Below are positions 7,357-15,669 of a stretch of DNA of 36,221 nucleotides, in pieces. Position numbers and translations under genes: made by a program. The notes beneath the pieces are model-generated. The model was given only the letters and a program-made list of their open reading frames with translations, was not told the origin of the DNA and made no database searches. The first letter of the stretch is position 1. Each line of letters begins with the position of its first letter. The DNA is from Chitinivorax sp. B (lineage in GTDB: Bacteria > Pseudomonadota > Gammaproteobacteria > Burkholderiales > SCOH01). The stretch covers positions 1 to 36,221 of the forward strand of contig NZ_SCOH01000047.1 in the NCBI RefSeq assembly GCF_005503445.1. Direction: 5' to 3'.

Positions 7357-9326
7357 GGCATTGGCCGCTTGCAGGCATCGGCCTGATCGCCTTGATTTTG
7401 ACCGGATGTGCGGGTCAACAGGCATTTTCGGACTCCAAGCAATTGATCTCGCAGGGACGGACGGAGGAAGGTCTGGCTGCGTTAAACAAGGTTGTTGCTG
7501 AGTATCCAGATAATCAGGAGTACCGCGCGTATTACATTCGTCAACGCGAACTGCAGGCAGACCGTATGGTGCGCGAGGCAGACAATTTGCGTGTGAATGA
7601 ACAGTTTGAAGCCGCGGAGCAAAAGTACCGGTCTGTACTCAACACCTTTCCTGGGCATCCTCGTGCTGAAGACGGTTTAAAGCGTGTTGCGACCGATCGA
7701 CGACATTTACAGCTGTTGGCAGACGCTGAAAAAGCCAAACAGGGTGGCCATGTAGACAAAGCACGCCAGTTACTGCGACAAGCTTTATCGGAAAACTCGC
7801 GTAATACCAAAGCACGCAAGATGCTGTCAGAAATCAATACCGCCAAGCATCGCAGCGACATGACGCCTGTTGGCCCTGACTCGCCACTGAATGCGTTGGT
7901 GACGTTGGAGTTTCAGCAGGCGCCTTTGCCGGCAATCTTCGATGTATTGTCACGTAGCACGGGCGTGAACTTTGTGTTCGACAAGGATGTGAAGCTGGAT
8001 GCGCGTGCGACCATCATGGCGAAGAACACGCCATTGAGTGAAGCACTGAATGTCCTATTGACCGGGCAGCAGTTGACTAAGCGAGTGTTGAATGACCGTT
8101 CGGTATTGATCTATCCGGCCCAACCAGGGCGACAGCGTGAACTTGAAGAGCTGCGGGTCAAAACCTTCTACTTAGGGAATGTCGACGCCAAATCAGCATT
8201 AGGTTTGATCAAGACTGTTGTAAAAACACGGGATGTGTTTGTGGATGACAAGCTCAATATGCTGGTCATGCGTGACACACCAGAGGCGATTGCCGTTGCA
8301 GAGAAACTGCTGGCATCACAAGATCTGGCCGAGCCAGAAGTGATGCTGGAAGTTGAAGTGATGGAAATCAGTAATGCCAAGTTGTTGGAACTGGGTGTCA
8401 ATTTCCCAGAAAAAGTTACGATCAGCCCGGCAAAAGCCATTACCGATGTTGGCCAGGGCTTATGGACTATAGGCGATTTGCGCAATTCGACACGGGATGC
8501 CATCCGTGTCGGTAACATTGACCCAGCGCTGGTTATTAACCTGAAGAACACTGATGGTGCAACCAATACTTTGGCCAACCCGCGCATTCGGGTGAAGAAT
8601 CGTGATAAGGCCAAAATCCATATTGGTGATCGAGTGCCGGTCATCACGACGGTTTCGTTACCTAATGGCGGTGGCACATCCGAATCGGTGAATTATCTGG
8701 ATGTAGGCCTGAAAGTAGATGTCGAGCCGCTGGTGCACCTGAACGATGAGGTCAGCATCAAGGTTGGGCTGGAGGTCAGCAACATTGCCGATGAAGTGAC
8801 CAGCAAGCAAGGCTTGGTTACCTACAAGATCGGTTCTCGTACTGCGAATACTTCGCTACGTCTGAAGGATGGTGAGACGCAGGTACTGGCAGGGTTGATT
8901 CGTCAGGAAGATATTCAATCTGCCAATCGATTCCCGTTGCTGGGTAAATTACCTGTACTGGGGCGTTTATTGTCCAGCGAGAAGAGCCAACTGAACAAAT
9001 CGGAACTAGTTCTGATGATTACGCCACGGATCTTGCGAAATCTGGATATTCCGGACATCAACAATACTGAATTTGATAGTGGTACTGAAGCGGCTGTGGG
9101 GAGTGAATCATTGCGTTTGAGCAATCGCGGTAGCGAAGTCAAGGTACCTGCAAGTGGTGGTGGAGAAGGTGGATTTGTACCACAGCCTGATATGGGAAAT
9201 CAGGTGCCAGTCGCACCGCCTTCATTACCGCCCCCAGCTCCCGAACCAGTTCCAGCCCAGCCGGTGGAGCAACCACTGGTGGAAAGCGGGCAAAATCCGA
9301 ACAAGAGCAATAAGAGGATTCAATGA
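7353..9326 (+). CDS. gspD: Secretin GspD-like outer-membrane lipoprotein with N-terminal TPR region
   Basis: Forms the outer-membrane channel. Lipobox LTGC (Cys19) indicates a lipoprotein. Residues about 25-165 are TPR-like helices, unusual for classic GspD, followed by an STN-type domain (about 188-255: TLEFQQAPLPAIFDVLS, FDKDVKLDARATI), an N1-like domain, and the secretin beta-barrel region (about 330-562) with LANPRIRVKNRDKAKIHIGD, the VPVIT signature (428-432), RFPLLGKLPVLGRLL and the terminal ELVLMITPRIL. A Pro-rich tail follows (600-657). At 657 residues it is in the normal size range. It is coupled by ATGA overlaps on both sides. Confidence 0.92.
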   Translation: MRHWPLAGIGLIALILTGCAGQQAFSDSKQLISQGRTEEGLAALNKVVAEYPDNQEYRAYYIRQRELQADRMVREADNLRVNEQFEAAEQKYRSVLNTFPGHPRAEDGLKRVATDRRHLQLLADAEKAKQGGHVDKARQLLRQALSENSRNTKARKMLSEINTAKHRSDMTPVGPDSPLNALVTLEFQQAPLPAIFDVLSRSTGVNFVFDKDVKLDARATIMAKNTPLSEALNVLLTGQQLTKRVLNDRSVLIYPAQPGRQRELEELRVKTFYLGNVDAKSALGLIKTVVKTRDVFVDDKLNMLVMRDTPEAIAVAEKLLASQDLAEPEVMLEVEVMEISNAKLLELGVNFPEKVTISPAKAITDVGQGLWTIGDLRNSTRDAIRVGNIDPALVINLKNTDGATNTLANPRIRVKNRDKAKIHIGDRVPVITTVSLPNGGGTSESVNYLDVGLKVDVEPLVHLNDEVSIKVGLEVSNIADEVTSKQGLVTYKIGSRTANTSLRLKDGETQVLAGLIRQEDIQSANRFPLLGKLPVLGRLLSSEKSQLNKSELVLMITPRILRNLDIPDINNTEFDSGTEAAVGSESLRLSNRGSEVKVPASGGGEGGFVPQPDMGNQVPVAPPSLPPPAPEPVPAQPVEQPLVESGQNPNKSNKRIQ

Positions 9327-9796
9327 AAAAGCGGATGGGCTTTACGCTCATCGAGATGCTGGTAACGCTGACCTTGCTCGCTATTCTGGCCAGCGCAGCG
9401 TTGCCACTGACGCAAATGAATGCCCGCCGCTCAAAGGAGCAGGAGCTGAAGGCGTCCTTGCGCGAGATCCGTGAAGCTATCGACGCTTACAAAAAAGCAT
9501 CAGATGAAGGGCGGGTAGAGAAAAAGGCTGACGGAAATGGTTATCCAACCAATCTGCAGTTGCTGGTGGATGGTGTGGACGACAAAAAATCGCCACAGAA
9601 GAAAAAGCTGTATTTTTTGAGACGAATTCCACGTGACCCTTTCTTCCCAGATTCTGCAGCTCCTGCAGCCTCAACCTGGGGTTATCGTAGCTATGCCAGC
9701 CCACCGGACGAACCGCGGGCTGGGGACGATGTGTATGATGTGTATTCGCTGAGCCCTGACAAAGGCATGAATGGCATACCCTACCGGATCTGGTGA
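9323..9796 (+). CDS. GspG-like pseudopilin
   Basis: Prepilin leader MKKRMG with cleavage after Gly6, then FTLIEMLVTLTLLAILASAALP with Glu at mature position 5. The body has GspG/PulG features: a long alpha-helix (REIREAIDAYKKA), YPTNLQLLVDG, and RRIPRDPFFPD, but with lysine-rich KKSPQKKK inserted before the beta region. Its ATG overlaps the secretin stop by four bases. Probably a minor pseudopilin of the same machine. Confidence 0.88.
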   Translation: MKKRMGFTLIEMLVTLTLLAILASAALPLTQMNARRSKEQELKASLREIREAIDAYKKASDEGRVEKKADGNGYPTNLQLLVDGVDDKKSPQKKKLYFLRRIPRDPFFPDSAAPAASTWGYRSYASPPDEPRAGDDVYDVYSLSPDKGMNGIPYRIW

Positions 9797-9797
9797 T

Positions 9798-10169
9798 ATG
9801 CGAATTCGCGGCTTTACCTTACTGGAATTGTTAATCGCAATGGCTATCATTGCGACGTTTCTGACATTGGTAACGCCACGCTATACCAATAGTGTGGATC
9901 AAGCCAAGGAAACGGTGTTACGCGATAATCTCAATACTCTTCGTAAGGCAATTGATCAGTTCAGGGGTGATGTCGGACGTTATCCCGATCGTTTGGAGGA
10001 GCTGGTTGAGCGCAAATATTTGCGTGATGTGCCGTTGGATCCGATGACGGAAAGCCGTTCTACTTGGAAGATCACTCCGCCAAGTGGCGAGGAAAAAGGT
10101 TTTGTTGCCGATGTACATAGCAGTGCAGGCGGCTCGTCACGCGATGGTTCCGCATATGCAAGCTGGTAG
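9798..10169 (+). CDS. GspG-like pseudopilin
   Basis: Leader MRIRG with cleavage after Gly5, followed by FTLLELLIAMAIIATFLTLV with Glu at mature position 5. The mature body has the family helix (DNLNTLRKAIDQFRGDVGRYPD), then LEELVERKYLRDVPLDPMT and a Gly/Ser-rich end. An in-frame ATG at 9771 would add nine residues before the leader and is unlikely. It begins one base after the preceding stop. 123 residues. Confidence 0.87.
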   Translation: MRIRGFTLLELLIAMAIIATFLTLVTPRYTNSVDQAKETVLRDNLNTLRKAIDQFRGDVGRYPDRLEELVERKYLRDVPLDPMTESRSTWKITPPSGEEKGFVADVHSSAGGSSRDGSAYASW

Positions 10170-10746
10170 GTCATCCCGAAATCACCAGTCTGGCATGGCC
10201 TACATGTGGCTGGTTGTAATCCTGCTGGTGATGAGTGTTTTACTGGGGAGAACCACCGAAATGGCGGCGACTCAGGCGGAGCGTGATCGTGAGGCTGATC
10301 TGTTATATGTTGGTCGACTGTATCGAGAAGCCATTCGAAGCTATATCGAAAGAAGCCCGGGCGGGGCTAAGGCTTATCCAAAGGAACTGGCTGATCTAGT
10401 ACAAGATAAGCGGTTCCCACAACCAGTACGTCACCTGCGAAAGCTTTACCCTGATCCGATTACCGGCTCCACTGAGTGGGGCGTATTAGGTGCGCCTGGT
10501 GGGGGTATTCTGGGTATTTTTAGCAAGTCAGAGAAAAAGCCATATAAGCAGACAGGTTTTGTTGACGAAGAAGTGCCTTTTGAAAATCAGCAACGTTACA
10601 GTGACTGGAAGTTTGTCGCGCAGCCTGTTGCTCCGCAGCAGCCTAATCCAACTACACCCACACCTCAAAAGCCTGGTGCTCCCTCACCACCGTTGCCGCC
10701 TGTGACACCCAAGGGTGGTCCGGCAAGCTTACCTGGTGACCGTTGA
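10144..10746 (+). CDS. Pseudopilin-like protein lacking Glu5, with proline-rich tail
   Basis: A hydrophobic segment preceded by HQSG (GMAYMWLVVILLVMSVLL) resembles a prepilin leader whose mature position 5 is Trp instead of Glu, as tip pseudopilins of the GspK type also lack Glu5. The body has the pattern ADLLYVGRLYREAIRSY, YPKELADLVQDKRFP, RHLRKLYPDP, EWG and GIFSKSEKKP, which I recognise from unnamed type II secretion proteins that sit beside secretin genes in betaproteobacteria. The last 45 residues are Pro-rich. ATG at 10144 or 10156 are both possible; each overlaps the previous gene slightly and neither has a strong ribosome site. Last gene of the operon; no clear terminator follows. Confidence 0.78.
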   Translation: MVPHMQAGRSSRNHQSGMAYMWLVVILLVMSVLLGRTTEMAATQAERDREADLLYVGRLYREAIRSYIERSPGGAKAYPKELADLVQDKRFPQPVRHLRKLYPDPITGSTEWGVLGAPGGGILGIFSKSEKKPYKQTGFVDEEVPFENQQRYSDWKFVAQPVAPQQPNPTTPTPQKPGAPSPPLPPVTPKGGPASLPGDR

Positions 10747-10924
10747 AGATCTGGCCCATCGGCCTGTAGTAATGGCGCGGCCAATGATGTGTTTCATGAA
10801 TTGACCTGGTTAATTGAGTCAGGAAGCAGTGCTTGGTGTCGCTTGCTTGGGGGTGCTTGAGACGGGCATACTCAGCCTATCTACTTTTTGATGACGCCGA
10901 TGTGTACTACATTGGGCCTGAAAA

Positions 10925-11362
10925 ATGAAATCATTGCCCATTCCTGATGGTTTCGAACCATTTATTGGCGCCAGCCCATTTGTTCGCCATTTGGGTGAGG
11001 TATTTGTCAGCTACGAAGGGGATTGTCGAGTGTTGGCAGTACGTATAGCGCCGCACCATCACAACATGCATGGTGTCGCGCATGGTGGCATGTTGCTGAC
11101 ATTGGCTGATACGGCATTAGGTATCAATTTATCAACCTCGCAAGAACCGCCTGTTTCTGTAGTAACGGCCAACCTGAGTGCAGAGTTTCTTGAGCCAGCG
11201 AGACCACTTGATTGGGTGGAGGCGCACGTTGAGATTTTACGGACGGGTAAACGATTAGCTTTTGCTGAAGTGCGCTTGAGTACTGCCGGCCGGTTACTAT
11301 TGCGCGCCAGTGCCACTTTTGCCGTGGTGGCATCTATCAGGCCCGAGCCATCTGACGGGTGA
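10925..11362 (+). CDS. PaaI-family hotdog thioesterase
   Basis: A 145-residue single hotdog domain. The family signature HGGMLLTLADTALG (53-66) contains the catalytic Asp62 on the central helix after the conserved HGG. The later strands (VTANLSAEFLEPARPLDWVEA, ILRTGKRLAFAEVRL) fit the PaaI/YbgC-like fold. Substrate is probably an acyl-CoA, not further defined. It sits alone, 178 bp after the secretion operon; that gap contains no recognised element beyond a short GGCC hairpin. Confidence 0.86.
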   Translation: MKSLPIPDGFEPFIGASPFVRHLGEVFVSYEGDCRVLAVRIAPHHHNMHGVAHGGMLLTLADTALGINLSTSQEPPVSVVTANLSAEFLEPARPLDWVEAHVEILRTGKRLAFAEVRLSTAGRLLLRASATFAVVASIRPEPSDG

Positions 11363-11453
11363 CACTGGGTGAATCGTTTGTCAGGATTTGTTGATTGCAA
11401 CATTGAATAGCTGACATCCAGATATTATCGAAACCCAGATTGAGTAAATCGTA

Positions 11454-12224
11454 TTACATATGTTGTTTCAACAAACTCTCCAACTTGCCAGATTGCTCCA
11501 TTTCCGCCAGGCGCCGATTTAACAGTGCCGTAATGGTTTTGGTTGATGGGTGATTGCGCGACACCAGAAAATGGATAGGAATACGTGGTTGCCACGTCAT
11601 TGGCATGCTGCGTAGTTGGGGTAGACTGACGTAAGGGTGACCCAAACGCTTGAATCCATGGATTACCTCCATGTATTCGGCCAGCACATCACAGCGATAT
11701 CTTGCAATCTTGCCAATCAGAGCCTCGTAGTTTGTTGCCCCATTATCTGTGCCCCCTGTTACTAGTCCAAACGGTCCCGGATTGGCGCCATGCAGGATAC
11801 AAACAGTCTGATTGGCAAACTGAGCACCATTGTTGATCTGTAAACCAAGTGGAAAATGGCTATGCCAGAAATGATAGGCTGGAGTCAATTTCAGATAGGG
11901 ACGAGAGAGGTCGTAAATCTCAGCGCGTTTGTCAGAAAAAGCGGCACCCATGGCAATAGTCATCCCATTGCCGGTTTTGACCTGGGCCAGACACCGTGCC
12001 CAAGGCAGAAGTACAACATTCACCTGAAAATTGCTGCCAGCCAATGCTGCACGCAATACATCGACGGAATATCCGTCAACGCGACCTTTTACCTGCTTGG
12101 AAAAGTAGGATGAAGGGGGCCACTCGTTATTCCCACCGCAGGTCTGCAATACTTCGCTTCGTACCAGTGGGCTGAAGATCAGGAGTACCAAGATGCCCAA
12201 TACATTGAACCAACGATGATTCAT
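11454..12224 (-). CDS. Periplasmic solute-binding protein (SBP_bac_3-like)
   Basis: Signal peptide in MNHRWFNVLGILVLLIFSPL with likely cleavage near VRS-E; the mature protein (about 230 residues) has SBP_bac_3 traits such as GYSVDVLRAAL, LLPWARCLAQVKTGNGM, a FSDKRAEIYDLSRPY segment and a C-terminal LLNRRLAEMEQSGKLESLL helix. The frame extends upstream to a GTG at 12293, but the ATG at 12224 places the signal peptide at the N terminus. No ABC permease or ATPase genes are adjacent, so it could be a stand-alone sensor-like binding protein. Convergent with the thioesterase gene. Ligand unknown. Confidence 0.78.
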   Translation of the reverse strand: MNHRWFNVLGILVLLIFSPLVRSEVLQTCGGNNEWPPSSYFSKQVKGRVDGYSVDVLRAALAGSNFQVNVVLLPWARCLAQVKTGNGMTIAMGAAFSDKRAEIYDLSRPYLKLTPAYHFWHSHFPLGLQINNGAQFANQTVCILHGANPGPFGLVTGGTDNGATNYEALIGKIARYRCDVLAEYMEVIHGFKRLGHPYVSLPQLRSMPMTWQPRIPIHFLVSRNHPSTKTITALLNRRLAEMEQSGKLESLLKQHM

Positions 12225-12359
12225 GTGCAGTGAATGATTGGGGCGACAACAAAGTGTCGCGAAATTAAGAAAATATGACAGGGTCGTGTTCACCCCGCCA
12301 TTCTAGGCTCAGTTGAACCAATATGCATACTGGCAAACCCATTCAGATTGCACTTTTAT

Positions 12360-13550
12360 CTAATCCGTTTGTATCTGACCGGTTGATTGACGCAATGTAT
12401 GGCCATCCAGCATGTGTTGGTATGTGTGGGCCAGACGCTTGGCCATTGCGGTATCAGACCAAGATTGGGCAAATTGTCGACCTGCTTGGCTGATGATGCC
12501 ACGCAAGTTGGCATCACAGGCCAGCTGACGCAGTACATTGGCCATTTCTTCTACTGTGGCGCCGACAGGTACCGAACCCCGGCCAGCCAAGATGATATCG
12601 GCCGCGCCCATGATAGGTAGTCCTATGACAGGTAACCCTGCCGCCAATGCCTCGATGAGTACCAGACCTTGGGTTTCGGTATGGGATGGGAAAAGAAATA
12701 GGTCAGCAGCATGATAACAATCGGGTAATTCCTGGTCGCGATTCAGGTAACCAAGGAATCGAACGGCCTCGGCGATGCCGAGATGACAGGCTAATGCTTC
12801 CACACTCGGTCGAGCAGGCCCTTCCCTGGCAATGATCAACATCATTGAATGCATTTGCCAGCAAGCCTGAGCAAATGCATTCAATAACAGCGGTAGATTT
12901 TTTTCGTGTGCAACCCGCCCTACGTACAGGGCGACGATTCGATCGGGTGGAATGGCAAAGCGCCGGCGAAACTCAAGGCCATTACCTTGCCGAAAATGTT
13001 CGATCGGCACGCCGGTTGGAACAACCTCAATCGGTACTGTCACCCCATAGTCGCGTAACGTGGTGTGCATCATACTTGATGGCGCAATGACTAAATCCGC
13101 TTGATTGCATTGCCGGCAAGACAGTCGCTGCGCCAGTTGCCGGCCAATGCAAGCAGGTAATCACGGCGCATAACAATGAATGTATTCCACAAATAAAGTG
13201 TGGTAAGTCGTCACAACGGGCTTGCCAGTTCGTTTTGCCAAACGGATGCCAGCATAGTGAGCTGCAAAAGGTGTTTGGATATGGATTAGATCATAGGATG
13301 CAGGAGGGATCGCTGCCAAAGCGCCATTTAGTACCTGATAGCGCATCAGGCGGTCTTCTGGGGCAAAAGGCAAGTAGCGGGCCAAGATGCGAAGTTCATC
13401 TGCTCTAATCGGCATATTGCCTGGATAGGCCGGTGCAACCAACGTAGTGGTTACACCGTGTGGTACTAATGATCGACGAAAAGTTTCGATGGATGTGGAG
13501 ACACCATTTATTCTGGGAAAATAGACGTCAGAAATCATCAGCACATGCAT
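12360..13550 (-). pseudogene. Family 4 glycosyltransferase interrupted by an in-frame TGA
   Basis: Two open segments in the same frame together make one full-length GT4 enzyme of about 396 codons. The N-terminal part (13550 down to 13164) has MHVLMISDVYFPRINGVSTS, the donor-side opening, and TYHTLFVEYIHCYAP. The C-terminal part has VPTGVPIEHF, YVGRVAHEKN, PSHTETQGLVLIEALAAGLP (the EX7E region) and a normal end. Between them TGA (13163-13161) is followed by 29 sense codons (LPACIGRQLAQRLSCRQCNQ...), all in frame, leading into the second segment. One stop codon, not a frameshift, therefore separates them. The start ATG at 13550 has GGGA six bases upstream. Either a recent nonsense mutation, a sequence error or, less likely, readthrough. 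Confidence 0.85.
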
Positions 13551-13742
13551 AGATTGTCCCATCACCGACGGTATTAGCGTAAGCGCTGGATGTGACAATT
13601 TGATTTGGGCTTGGCTCGGCATGGTGTGTTTAATCTGGTGGATTCTCTTTGAGAGACTGTTTGGACAATATGGAGTTTGGGCGGATGATGGATGCAAGTT
13701 TCGCCCGGTCCGATTGACAAGTGTCGTGGCGAGGTGGAATAG

Positions 13743-13770
13743 TTGACTGAATTTATCAACTTATACTAAT
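13743..13770 (+). promoter_or_regulatory. Promoter for riboswitch-terC transcript
   Basis: TTGACT (13743-13748) and ACTAAT (13765-13770) with a 16-bp spacer would start transcription near 13777, immediately before the conserved riboswitch sequence. The overlapping TATACT at 13762 is an alternative -10. Confidence 0.45.
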
Positions 13771-13777
13771 ATCTCAT

Positions 13778-13915
13778 ACATCAAGGGGAGTAGCTTCTCG
13801 CCGACGCATCGTCATCTCGGGTGATTCTGATGGTTGTTTTTTCAGATTGGCCCCGGTGCTCGGGCAACGAATTTCAGTTGCAAGCAAGACCTTGCCGAAA
13901 GGCAGGGGCTTGCAT
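13778..13915 (+). promoter_or_regulatory. yybP-ykoY manganese riboswitch aptamer
   Basis: The family's 5' conserved AAGGGGAGTAGC is present at 13783-13794. The 3' half contains GCAAGC (13880-13885) pairing with GCTTGC (13908-13913), enclosing the conserved ACCTTGCC whose CCTTGCC (13890-13896) pairs with GGCAGGG (13901-13907) around a GAAA tetraloop. Between them lies a GC-rich section (GCCCCGGTGCTCGGGC). This class (RF00080) binds Mn2+ and typically precedes terC/alx, mntP or P-type ATPase genes; here terC follows, which strongly supports the call. Exact 5' and 3' limits are estimated. Confidence 0.88.
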
Positions 13916-13970
13916 GTACAAAATGTAAACGGCCTATGTCTTTTGGACTGGGCCGTTTTACTTTTTGTAC
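13916..13970 (+). terminator. Expression-platform hairpin with embedded T tract
   Basis: GGCC-centred inner stem (AAACGGCC 13927-13934 with GGCCGTTT 13951-13958) is followed by TACTTTTT, a terminator-like arrangement. The pairing also continues outward: 13916-13934 and 13951-13970 are complementary over about 19 bp with one mismatch and one bulge, so the T tract can be taken into a longer stem that ends one base before the GGAGG ribosome site at 13972. It could control termination, translation or both. Confidence 0.65.
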
Positions 13971-13982
13971 CGGAGGTTTCAC

Positions 13983-14090
13983 ATGCCGATCCATTACATA
14001 CCGGGTTTGTCCCTGGCATCGATTTCTGCATTTCCTGATTTTGTATTGTTGCAACGACACCGTGTAGGAGGCTGCCATGGCGTTCATTGA
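13983..14090 (+). CDS. 35-residue leader ORF between riboswitch and terC
   Basis: An ATG at 13983 is preceded by CGGAGG (13971-13976) with ideal spacing, and the ORF runs 35 codons to a TGA at 14088-14090, overlapping the terC start codon region by 14 bases. The peptide begins MPIHYIPGLSLASISAFP and has no recognised domain. Its ribosome site directly follows the riboswitch hairpin, so translation of the leader may be the regulated step, with terC translationally coupled to it. It may not be a functional peptide in its own right. Confidence 0.5.
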   Translation: MPIHYIPGLSLASISAFPDFVLLQRHRVGGCHGVH

Positions 14091-15060
14091 GGTTATATGG
14101 CTGGGCAAGCCTTTGTGGATGTGGTTAATGTTTCTTGCAATTGTCATGGCATTGCTGGTATTTGACCTGTGGCTATTACACAAAGAGGATCATGAAATTG
14201 GTGTAAAGGAAAGCCTGGGGCTGTCCGCGTTTTACATCACCGGTGGTTTACTGTTTGGTGCCTGGGTATGGTGGTATATGGGAGCGGCTGCAGGGATGGA
14301 TTTCTATACGGGCTTCCTGGTGGAGAAAAGTCTGTCACTTGATAACGTGTTTGTGATCTCGTTGATTTTCGGTTTCTTTGCCATTCCGCGTATTTACCAG
14401 CATCGTGTGTTGTTTTGGGGTATCTTGGGCGTGATTGTGCTACGCGCACTGATGATTGGTGTCGGGGCAACGTTGGTATCGCAATATGGCTGGGTACTGT
14501 ATTTGTTCGGTGCTTTTCTGATTTATACCGGGATCAAAATGCTGATCACAGATGAGTCAGCGCAGGATTTCAACCAGAATCCGATCCTGAAGTTCCTGAA
14601 AAGTCATATGCGTGTTACCAAGGACCTGCATGATCAGCATTTCCTGATCAAGGCACCGCATCCCCAGCAATCAGATAAGCTGGTGTGGTGGGCGACACCG
14701 CTGTTGCTGGCGCTGTTTATGGTGGAACTGGTGGACTTGGTGTTTGCCGTGGACAGCGTGCCAGCGATCTTCGCCATCACGACCGATCCGTTTATTGTCT
14801 ATACCTCCAACATTTTTGCGATTCTGGGGTTGCGTGCGCTGTATTTCGCTTTGGCGGCGATTATCCATCGTTTCCATTATCTGAAATACGCGTTAGCGCT
14901 GGTGCTGGTGTTCATCGGGGCAAAGATTTTCCTGGGTGATTTTGTGTTCGGGGGTAAGGTACCTGCGCTGTTGTCGCTGAGTGTGACCCTGGTATTGCTG
15001 GCAGGGGGTATTTTGTTCTCGCTCTGGAAGACACGTGGTGACGAAGTCAAATCAAGCTGA
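14077..15060 (+). CDS. TerC/Alx-family membrane protein
   Basis: A 327-residue polytopic inner-membrane protein with about nine hydrophobic helices. Family motifs are present: GFLVEKSLSLDNVFV in the third helix region and the later FMVELVDLVFAVDSVPAIFAIT, each contributing acidic residues in the membrane, and an internal hydrophilic stretch (about 165-207) as in Alx. TerC/Alx proteins are implicated in Mn2+ export, which fits the yybP-ykoY leader upstream. Start ATG at 14077 follows AGGAGG at 14066-14071. The 3' end overlaps the convergent acpH gene by 14 bp. Confidence 0.93.
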   Translation: MAFIEVIWLGKPLWMWLMFLAIVMALLVFDLWLLHKEDHEIGVKESLGLSAFYITGGLLFGAWVWWYMGAAAGMDFYTGFLVEKSLSLDNVFVISLIFGFFAIPRIYQHRVLFWGILGVIVLRALMIGVGATLVSQYGWVLYLFGAFLIYTGIKMLITDESAQDFNQNPILKFLKSHMRVTKDLHDQHFLIKAPHPQQSDKLVWWATPLLLALFMVELVDLVFAVDSVPAIFAITTDPFIVYTSNIFAILGLRALYFALAAIIHRFHYLKYALALVLVFIGAKIFLGDFVFGGKVPALLSLSVTLVLLAGGILFSLWKTRGDEVKSS

Positions 15061-15649
15061 GGTGGGTGACTGACCATTGCAGGGTGAAGGCTTGCAGCTC
15101 TGGAAAAAATTGCTGAAAGTCATCACCCAGCCCCTGGTATTGATCTGTCAATTCAATAATGGCATCGCCCAGTGGGTTGGCACGACTGAGGCGATGCTGT
15201 GAAAAACGCTGTAAGACCTGATCAATGCCATCGATGTCTCGATATCGCAATAGCCAGTTGTTAGCCGACATGATCGGCAGAATATCTTGCAGGCGGGGTG
15301 GTAGAACCTCATACATGGATGACAGTTCTGCATAAACTTGATTGGTAAATATTTCCAGCGGTACGCTGGCATAGCATGTCCAGTGTTGCGCCAAAAAATG
15401 ATCGTAGAAGATATCCACCAGAATGCCGGCATATCGACGGCGCAACGGGGTGATGCGGCCTTTACTGTTCAGCACGCAAGGGTGACGATCAGTGAAGCCA
15501 TCCATTGCTTGATGAAGTGACATACCACGCTGCAAGGCAAGGGGTAGATGTGCTGCATGTTGCAGCTTCATGAAATCACCTAGCAGGTTACCAACGCGAC
15601 CTTGTGGTGAGTTTTCTGCAAGCAGCAGATGAGCCAGATAATTGGGCAC
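15047..15649 (-). CDS. acpH: Acyl carrier protein phosphodiesterase
   Basis: AcpH removes the 4'-phosphopantetheine group from holo-ACP. The 200-residue protein begins with the family signature NYLAHLLLA and GNLLGDFMKL, followed by HQAMDGFTDRHP and ILVDIFYDHFLAQHW, which supply the conserved metal-binding His and Asp residues. The start is GTG at 15649 because the family N terminus begins within a few residues of NYLAH; no ribosome site is obvious. It may be co-transcribed with the upstream diguanylate cyclase (20 bp gap). Confidence 0.88.
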   Translation of the reverse strand: MPNYLAHLLLAENSPQGRVGNLLGDFMKLQHAAHLPLALQRGMSLHQAMDGFTDRHPCVLNSKGRITPLRRRYAGILVDIFYDHFLAQHWTCYASVPLEIFTNQVYAELSSMYEVLPPRLQDILPIMSANNWLLRYRDIDGIDQVLQRFSQHRLSRANPLGDAIIELTDQYQGLGDDFQQFFPELQAFTLQWSVTHLSLI

Positions 15650-15669
15650 GGATTACGTCAAGAAGGCAA

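Noticed and set aside
12360-13697. A frameshift in the glycosyltransferase
   Set aside because: The distance between the stop codon and the second half is a multiple of three and the intervening codons are all sense in the same frame, so it is a nonsense codon.
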